From: an uncultured Oscillospiraceae bacterium
GTDB lineage: Bacteria; Bacillota; Clostridia; Oscillospirales; Acutalibacteraceae
Reading direction: 5' to 3'
Length of the DNA stretch: 10,987 nt
Assembly: GCA_900549755.1 (NCBI GenBank)
Contig: URPQ01000061.1
Span: forward strand, 1 to 10,987
Made by a program: the position numbers and the translations under genes. This document shows, piece by piece, positions 6,602 through 10,987 of the stretch (positions within the stretch are counted from its first letter, which is position 1; each line of letters opens with the position of its first letter). The notes below the pieces were generated by a model that saw only the letters and a list, made by a program, of their open reading frames with translations, did not search any database and had not been told where the DNA came from.

Positions 6602-7351
6602 TTACTGATAATCTACAACATCAACCCACGAGAGCAGAAACTCCCGCTCCTCTGCGTTGCCCTTTACCGACTGCGAGGCGGCAACTATCGGCAGCCATTT
6701 TTCAATATACTGCCGCGCGGTGTCGCTTTTTTTGCAGAAAAGCTCCATATATTTTTTGGCGCCCTCAATATTGCCGTCAAGCCAGAAAAGCAGATAAGTC
6801 CTTGCAACATCGGCAGAGGCATTGCCCTGGGTCGCGTGCGCCCAGTCTATAATATACGGCGTTCCGTCGTCGGTTATGATAATGTTTGAGGGGTTGAAAT
6901 CTCCATGGCATACCTTGTTGTGCCGCGGCATACCCTCAAGCCGCGTGTGCAGGTCGTAGCGGGTGGTGGCGTCAATATCCGCCTGATTTATTTTTCGGTT
7001 CATTTTATCTTTGAGTTTTGTAAGCAGGGGGGCTTTTTTTGAGTGAATCTCCATTTGAATATCCACAAAGCGTTCAAGGTATTCATCAAATTTATCGGGG
7101 TTTTCGGTCATTAGCTGGGCTAAGGTTTTACCCTTTATATATTCGCTTATAATCGCCCACTTGCCGTTTTCGGTAGAAACGCCGAGAATTTTCGGTATAT
7201 TAAGCCCGGTTTCCTCAATCCGCGCTTGGTTAAGCGCCTCGTTTAATATATCTGCCTTGGAGTACCCGTTTTCAAATACTTTTATTACTCGGTCGCCGTC
7301 CTTATATACCGTCTTGCCGGTGCGAACCGCAATTATTTTATCAAGCTTCAT
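6602..7351 (-). CDS. APH/choline-kinase-fold phosphotransferase of unknown substrate
   Basis: A 249-residue soluble protein with the reduced kinase fold of the aminoglycoside phosphotransferase family (APH, Pfam PF01636). Visible landmarks are VIKVF with the likely ATP-binding K24, the catalytic loop HGDFNPSNI with H149, D151 and N154, and the metal-binding IIDWAHA with D169, the equivalent of the DFG aspartate. ISEYIKGKTL at about 68-77 looks like the hinge. The family phosphorylates small molecules (drugs, sugars, choline, amino acids) and occasionally proteins; nothing here identifies the substrate, and a resistance role is not supported. The ATG at 7351 has an AGGGG site about 8 nt upstream. 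Only 19 nt separates it from the adhE stop, with no terminator, so it is probably on the adhE transcript. Confidence 0.85.
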   Translation of the reverse strand: MKLDKIIAVRTGKTVYKDGDRVIKVFENGYSKADILNEALNQARIEETGLNIPKILGVSTENGKWAIISEYIKGKTLAQLMTENPDKFDEYLERFVDIQMEIHSKKAPLLTKLKDKMNRKINQADIDATTRYDLHTRLEGMPRHNKVCHGDFNPSNIIITDDGTPYIIDWAHATQGNASADVARTYLLFWLDGNIEGAKKYMELFCKKSDTARQYIEKWLPIVAASQSVKGNAEEREFLLSWVDVVDYQ

Positions 7352-7370
7352 ATTTTCGTCCCCTTTCCTG

Positions 7371-9986
7371 TTATATTTTTTCGTGTGTGCCGTAATAAGC
7401 GTTCAAATACATTTGCTTTATCTCGCTCATCAGCGGGTAGCGCGGGTTTGCGCCCGTGCACTGGTCGTCAAACGCCTGCTCGGTCATGCTGTCAAGCCTG
7501 TTCAAAAAGTCTTCTTCATTCGGCACATAATCGCGTATGGTTTTCTTTATGCCGATTTTTTCTTTAAGCGCGTCCAGCGCCGCAATAAGGTTTACCACCT
7601 TTTCGTCGTCGGTTTTGCCGCCGAGGTTCAAATAATCGGCTATTTCGGCATATCGCGCCTTGGTGTGCGGGTAGGCGTACTGCGGGAAGGTTCCCATTTT
7701 TGCGGGACTGTCCGCAGAGTTAAAACGGATGACCTCATTCAACATAAGCGCGTTTGCAATGCCGTGTGGCAAATGGTGAAAAGCGCCTAACTTATGCGCC
7801 ATAGAGTGGCACACGCCCAAAAACGCGTTGGCGAAAGCCATGCCCGCCATTGTGGCGGCGTTCGCCGTTTTTTCGCGCGCCTCGGGGTCGGCCTCGCCGT
7901 TTTCATATGCGCGGGGGAGGTATTCAAACATAATTTTAAGGCTGCGCAGTGCTAAGGAATCGGTATAATCGGTCGCGAGCATTGAGGCGAACGCTTCCAT
8001 ACTGTGCGATACCGCGTCAATTCCCGAGGCGGCTGTAAGCCCTTTCGGCGCGGACATTTGCAGGTCTGCGTCCACTATTGCCATATCTGGCATAAGCTCA
8101 TAATCGGCAAGCGGGTATTTAATGCCTGTATCGCTGTCGGTAATAACCGCAAAGGGAGTAACTTCAGAGCCTGTTCCGGCAGAGGTGGGCACAGCTATAA
8201 AGTAAGCCTTTTCACCCATTTTAGGGAATGTGTAAATGCGTTTTCGTATATCCGAAAAGCGCATTGCCATATCGGTAAAATCAGCGTCGGGGTGTTCGTA
8301 AAGCACCCACATAATTTTCGCCGCGTCCATTGCGGAGCCGCCGCCTATTGCTATTATAACATCGGGAGCAAAGTTTGTCATCATTTCTGCGCCTTTTTTT
8401 GCAATTTTCAGCGTCGGGTCGGGTTCAACCTCGGAAAATACGGTGTAGGCTATATCCATTTCGTTAAGCTTATCGGTTACGGGTCTTGTGCAGCCGTTTT
8501 CATACAAAAAGCGGTCGGTAACTATAAACGCCTTTTTGCGGGGGTTTATCTCCTTTAATTCTTCAAGCGCTATGGGCAGGCAGCCTTTTTTAATATAAAC
8601 CTTTTCGGGCGAGCGGAACCAAAGCATATTTTCTCTCCTCTCGGCAACGGTTTTAATATTAAGCAGGTGCTTTACTCCCACATTCTCGGAAACTGAGTTT
8701 CCGCCCCATGAGCCGCACCCGAGGGTGAGGGAGGGGGAGAGCTTAAAGTTATAAAGGTCGCCTATGCCGCCCTGCGAGGAAGGTGTGTTTACGAGTATGC
8801 GGCAGGTTTTCATGCGTCTTGCAAATTCGGCGAGCTTTTCTTTTTCGGTAATCGGGTTTAAATATATTGAGGATGTGTGCCCGTAGCCGCCGTCAGCAAT
8901 TAAGCGCTCCGCCTTTGAAAAAGCGTCCTCTGTGTCCTTTGCTTTATACATTGCAAGCACGGGGGAGAGCTTTTCGTGGGCAAATTCTTCTGTCGGCTCC
9001 ACGCTTTCAACCTCGCCTATCAGTATTTTTGTGCCGTCGGGCACATGAACACCCGCAAGGTCGGCAATTGTTTTCGCCGTTTGACCCACTATTTTAGCGT
9101 TCAGCGCGCCGTTTATAATAACGGTTTTGCGTACCTTGTTTGTTTCGTCACGGTCAAGAAAATAACAGCCGCGGTCGGCAAATTCCTTTTTAACCCTTTT
9201 GTAGACCTTATCGAGCACTATTACCGATTGCTCCGACGCGCATATCATACCGTTATCAAAGGTTTTGGAATGAATTATTGAGTTTACTGCAAGGGTAATA
9301 TCAGCCGAGGTATCAATTACGGCGGGCGTATTTCCCGCGCCCACGCCTATTGCGGGCTTGCCGCTTGAATACGCGGCGTGCACCATTCCCGGTCCGCCCG
9401 TGGCAAGAATTAAATCTGCCTCTTTCATAATGAAATTAGTCATTTCAAGCGAGGGCTTATCTATCCAGGCAATAATATCCTCGGGCGCGCCCGCGGCAAC
9501 AGCCGCCTCAAGCACGGTTTTTGCCGCTTTGGCGGTGGAGCTTTTTGCCCGTGGGTGAGGGCTTATAATAATTCCGTTGCGCGTTTTAAGCGCAAGCAGG
9601 GTTTTAAAAATAGCGGTTGATGTTGGGTTGGTGGTGGGAATTACCGCCGCTATAACGCCTATCGGCTCGGCAATTCGGGTTATACCGTATTCCTTATCCT
9701 CCTCAATAACGCCGCAGGTCTTTGTATCCCTGTAGGCGTTGTAAATATATTCCGCAGCGTAGTGGTTTTTAATAACCTTATCCTCAACCACGCCCATGCC
9801 GGTTTCTTCAACCGCAAGGCGGGCTAAAGGTATACGCTGACGGTCGGCGGCTGCTGCCGCCGCTTTAAAGATACTGTCCACCTGACTCTGCGAATACTCC
9901 GCAAACCTTTTTTGAGCCGCACGGACTCTTTTTAAGGCGTTTTCAAGCGATTCGGCACTGTCAATTACAGGATATATCTTTTTCAT
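7371..9986 (-). CDS. adhE: Bifunctional acetaldehyde/alcohol dehydrogenase AdhE
   Basis: Converts acetyl-CoA to acetaldehyde and then ethanol with two NADH, the main ethanol-forming route in anaerobic Firmicutes. Its 871 residues match the usual AdhE length, and the family assembles into cytoplasmic filaments (spirosomes). The N-terminal aldehyde dehydrogenase half (about 1-440) carries the catalytic cysteine C249 in FDNGMICASEQS. The C-terminal iron-dependent alcohol dehydrogenase half (about 455-871) carries the NAD-binding GGGSAMDAAK at 548-557 and the iron ligands D657, H661 (GIDAVSHSMEA), H727 (CHSMAHKLG) and H741 (HLPHG), the same spacing as in E. coli AdhE. No frameshift or missing key residue was seen. 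The ATG at 9986 has AAGGAG 8 nt upstream. It is the first gene of the minus-strand array, and a near-perfect Rex operator lies 23 bp upstream of the start, predicting repression when NADH/NAD+ is low. Confidence 0.98.
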   Translation of the reverse strand: MKKIYPVIDSAESLENALKRVRAAQKRFAEYSQSQVDSIFKAAAAAADRQRIPLARLAVEETGMGVVEDKVIKNHYAAEYIYNAYRDTKTCGVIEEDKEYGITRIAEPIGVIAAVIPTTNPTSTAIFKTLLALKTRNGIIISPHPRAKSSTAKAAKTVLEAAVAAGAPEDIIAWIDKPSLEMTNFIMKEADLILATGGPGMVHAAYSSGKPAIGVGAGNTPAVIDTSADITLAVNSIIHSKTFDNGMICASEQSVIVLDKVYKRVKKEFADRGCYFLDRDETNKVRKTVIINGALNAKIVGQTAKTIADLAGVHVPDGTKILIGEVESVEPTEEFAHEKLSPVLAMYKAKDTEDAFSKAERLIADGGYGHTSSIYLNPITEKEKLAEFARRMKTCRILVNTPSSQGGIGDLYNFKLSPSLTLGCGSWGGNSVSENVGVKHLLNIKTVAERRENMLWFRSPEKVYIKKGCLPIALEELKEINPRKKAFIVTDRFLYENGCTRPVTDKLNEMDIAYTVFSEVEPDPTLKIAKKGAEMMTNFAPDVIIAIGGGSAMDAAKIMWVLYEHPDADFTDMAMRFSDIRKRIYTFPKMGEKAYFIAVPTSAGTGSEVTPFAVITDSDTGIKYPLADYELMPDMAIVDADLQMSAPKGLTAASGIDAVSHSMEAFASMLATDYTDSLALRSLKIMFEYLPRAYENGEADPEAREKTANAATMAGMAFANAFLGVCHSMAHKLGAFHHLPHGIANALMLNEVIRFNSADSPAKMGTFPQYAYPHTKARYAEIADYLNLGGKTDDEKVVNLIAALDALKEKIGIKKTIRDYVPNEEDFLNRLDSMTEQAFDDQCTGANPRYPLMSEIKQMYLNAYYGTHEKI

Positions 9987-10008
9987 GGCATTTTCTCCTT
10001 CGGTAAGA

Positions 10009-10026
10009 TTGTTAATATTTTAACAT
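10009..10026. promoter_or_regulatory. Rex operator upstream of adhE
   Basis: The 18-bp sequence TTGTTAATATTTTAACAT matches the Rex consensus TTGTTAANNNNTTAACAA at 13 of the 14 fixed positions; only the last base differs. Rex is the Firmicutes/Actinobacteria repressor released from DNA by NADH, and adhE is one of its best-known targets in clostridia. The site sits between the adhE start and its promoter candidates and overlaps the -10 element of the nearer one, as expected for a repressor site. The rex gene itself is not in the window. Confidence 0.87.
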
Positions 10027-10045
10027 ACTTTCAGGCGGTTATGAA
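10017..10045 (-). promoter_or_regulatory. Candidate proximal adhE promoter (P2) overlapping the Rex site
   Basis: On the minus strand TTCATA (10045-10040) and TAAAAT (10022-10017) are separated by 17 bp, a 4/6 and a 5/6 match to the sigma-A hexamers. The -10 lies inside the Rex operator, so Rex binding would directly block polymerase. Transcription would start near 10010 and leave a short leader of about 24 nt containing the AAGGAG ribosome site. It is weaker by sequence than the upstream candidate but better placed for Rex control. Confidence 0.45.
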
Positions 10046-10065
10046 ATGCCTTAATTACATACCGC
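10035..10065 (-). other. Possible adhE leader hairpin
   Basis: On the minus strand GCGGTATG and CATAACCGC can pair (5 bp, one bulged A, then 3 bp) around a 14-nt loop. This would be transcribed only if the distal promoter is used. There is no T-run after it and no recognisable riboswitch, so its role, if any, is unknown. Confidence 0.3.
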
Positions 10066-10093
10066 TATATATCAATTATATAGTAGTATATAC

Positions 10094-10122
10094 ATTATAT
10101 TGTTTTTTATTAAAAAAATCAA
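10094..10122 (-). promoter_or_regulatory. Candidate distal adhE promoter (P1)
   Basis: On the minus strand TTGATT (10122-10117) and a perfect TATAAT (10099-10094) are separated by exactly 17 bp. Transcription would start near 10087 and give a leader of about 100 nt, with the Rex operator some 60-80 bp downstream of the start, where Rex could act as a roadblock. The surrounding DNA is very A+T-rich, so a chance match to the -10 cannot be excluded, but the pair is the best sigma-A match on this strand. Confidence 0.55.
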
Positions 10123-10167
10123 GGCGCATTACGCATTTTTTTTAAAAAGTTCGCAGGTCTTTGCAGG

Positions 10168-10196
10168 TTGACAAAAACAGCAAACTATATTATAAT
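10168..10196 (+). promoter_or_regulatory. Full-consensus sigma-A promoter of typA
   Basis: TTGACA at 10168-10173 and TATAAT at 10191-10196 are both perfect and separated by 17 bp. The expected start is near 10203, about 22 nt before the typA ATG, just leaving room for the AAGGA ribosome site at 10211-10215. A- and T-runs at 10136-10148 lie upstream of the -35 and could act as an UP-like element. A strong constitutive promoter fits a housekeeping GTPase. Confidence 0.9.
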
Positions 10197-10224
10197 ATTT
10201 TAGTTAAGTAAAGGAAGTATTAAA

Positions 10225-10987
10225 ATGGCTAAGATTGAAAATTTAAGAAACGTTGCGATAATTGCGCACGTTGACCACGGCAAAACAACTCTTGTAGACC
10301 AGCTTTTAAAGCAGAGCGGAACCTTCCGCGCAAACGAAGCCGTAAACGAGCGTGTTATGGACTCAAACGACCTTGAACGCGAGCGCGGTATAACAATTCT
10401 TTCAAAAAATACAAGCGTTATGTATAACGGCATTAAAATAAACATTGTCGATACTCCGGGACACGCCGATTTCGGCGGCGAGGTTGAGCGTATTCTGCAA
10501 ATGGTGGACGGCGTTTTACTGCTTGTAGACGCGTTTGAGGGATGTATGCCGCAGACCCGCTTTGTGCTTAAAAAGGCGCTGGCACTCGGCAAAAAGGCGG
10601 TTGTGGTGGTAAATAAAATCGACCGCCCCATGGCGCGCCCGCACGAGGTGGTAGACGAGGTTTTAGATTTGTTTATAGAGCTGGGAGCAGACGAGGAGCA
10701 GATAGAGTTCCCCGTAATTTTCGCTTCGGGCAGAGACGGCTATGCCACCTATTCGCCCGATGTTCCGGGCAAGGATATGAAGCCGCTGTTTGATGAAATT
10801 GTAAAGGAAATAGCGCCGCCCGAGGGCGATACCGACGGTCCGTTACAGATTCTTTTCTCAAATATTGAATATGACGATTACCTTGGCAGAATAGGCGTAG
10901 GCAGAGTTATCCGCGGTACGGTAAAGGTAGGGCAGACCGTCGCTCTTTGCCATAAGGACGGCACTACCTCAAATGTTAAAATCGCAA
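10225..10987 (+). CDS. typA: Translational GTPase TypA/BipA, N-terminal part (3' end outside window)
   Basis: Ribosome-associated GTPase of the EF-G/LepA superfamily, involved in 50S assembly and stress or cold adaptation. The first 254 residues are visible, of about 600-615 in the family. GTPase motifs in order: G1 AHVDHGKTT at 14-22, G2 RGIT at 54-57, G3 DTPGH at 76-80, G4 NKID at 130-133, and G5 around FASGRDG. The EF-Tu-like domain 2 begins near residue 205 (PLQILFSNIEYDDYLGRIGVGRV). The segment NLRNVAIIAHVDHGKTTLVD together with VMDSNDLERERGITI distinguishes TypA from EF-G and LepA. The ATG at 10225 has AAGGA 9 nt upstream and follows a consensus promoter. It is divergent from adhE and functionally unrelated to the redox array. 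The reading frame is open to the last base. Confidence 0.97.
   Translation, partial: MAKIENLRNVAIIAHVDHGKTTLVDQLLKQSGTFRANEAVNERVMDSNDLERERGITILSKNTSVMYNGIKINIVDTPGHADFGGEVERILQMVDGVLLLVDAFEGCMPQTRFVLKKALALGKKAVVVVNKIDRPMARPHEVVDEVLDLFIELGADEEQIEFPVIFASGRDGYATYSPDVPGKDMKPLFDEIVKEIAPPEGDTDGPLQILFSNIEYDDYLGRIGVGRVIRGTVKVGQTVALCHKDGTTSNVKIA

Noticed and set aside
6602..7351. Antibiotic-resistance aminoglycoside kinase
   Set aside because: Only the general family fold is visible; the gene sits in a metabolic array with no mobile-element or resistance context.
10065..10083. 7-bp inverted repeat CTATATA/TATATAG near the distal adhE promoter
   Set aside because: Pure A+T alternation in an A+T-rich spacer; little specificity.
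10110..10145. Inverted A-run/T-run (TTAAAAAAAT with ATTTTTTTTAA) resembling a bidirectional terminator
   Set aside because: No GC-rich stem, and it lies between divergent promoters where a terminator is not expected; more likely promoter-associated A/T tracts.
10153..10168. Direct repeat GCAGGT (10153-10158 and 10163-10168) just upstream of the typA -35
   Set aside because: Only 6 bp and two copies; spacing of 10 bp is suggestive of an operator, but there is no known matching regulator and chance is a fair explanation.
10187..10198. Perfect 12-bp palindrome ATATTATAATAT over the typA -10 region, giving a TATAAT on the minus strand as well
   Set aside because: The minus-strand copy has no usable -35 at the right spacing (CTTCCT); the palindrome follows from the consensus -10 in A+T-rich DNA.

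Overview
The window looks like a chromosomal segment from a strictly anaerobic, fermentative member of the Clostridia (Firmicutes), probably of the gut Ruminococcus/Oscillospiraceae type. This is an inference from protein resemblance and gene content: two [FeFe] hydrogenases, a bifunctional AdhE, a Rex-type operator, strong Shine-Dalgarno sites and consensus sigma-A promoters. No phage, insertion sequence, CRISPR array, tRNA or rRNA was seen.

Layout. Positions 1-1841 (+) hold the 3' end of recN (DNA repair) translationally overlapping tyrS (tyrosyl-tRNA synthetase). A long hairpin at 1857-1902 separates this pair from a convergent, uninterrupted block of six minus-strand genes that fills 1951-9986. 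Read in the direction of transcription these are adhE (acetyl-CoA to ethanol), an APH-fold phosphotransferase, a 79-residue thioredoxin-like [2Fe-2S] protein, a PAS-containing sensory-type [FeFe] hydrogenase (HydS, group C architecture), a SpoIIE/PP2C-type phosphatase with an unexplained C-terminal domain, and a ferredoxin-domain [FeFe] hydrogenase that looks catalytic (group B-like). Gaps are 19, 72 and 23 nt, then an 8-nt overlap, then 49 nt. Divergent from adhE at 10225 is the 5' part of typA/bipA (+), which runs off the right edge. The 238-bp divergent intergenic region carries a full-consensus promoter for typA, two possible promoters for adhE, and a near-perfect Rex operator 23 bp upstream of the adhE start codon.

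How it fits together. adhE and the hydrogenases are alternative sinks for reducing equivalents: NADH goes to ethanol, and reduced ferredoxin goes to H2. Rex senses the NADH/NAD+ ratio. HydS is thought to sense H2 or redox state and to pass a signal through its PAS domain, plausibly to the overlapping phosphatase gene product. The same-strand array therefore seems to combine two redox sensors with two electron outlets. The most unusual points are the APH-like kinase placed between adhE and the hydrogenase module, the absence in the window of an anti-sigma or anti-anti-sigma target for the phosphatase, the unassigned phosphatase C-terminal domain, and a perfect 13-bp hairpin at the junction of the two halves of the array. 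Neither rex nor the hydEFG maturases are in this window.
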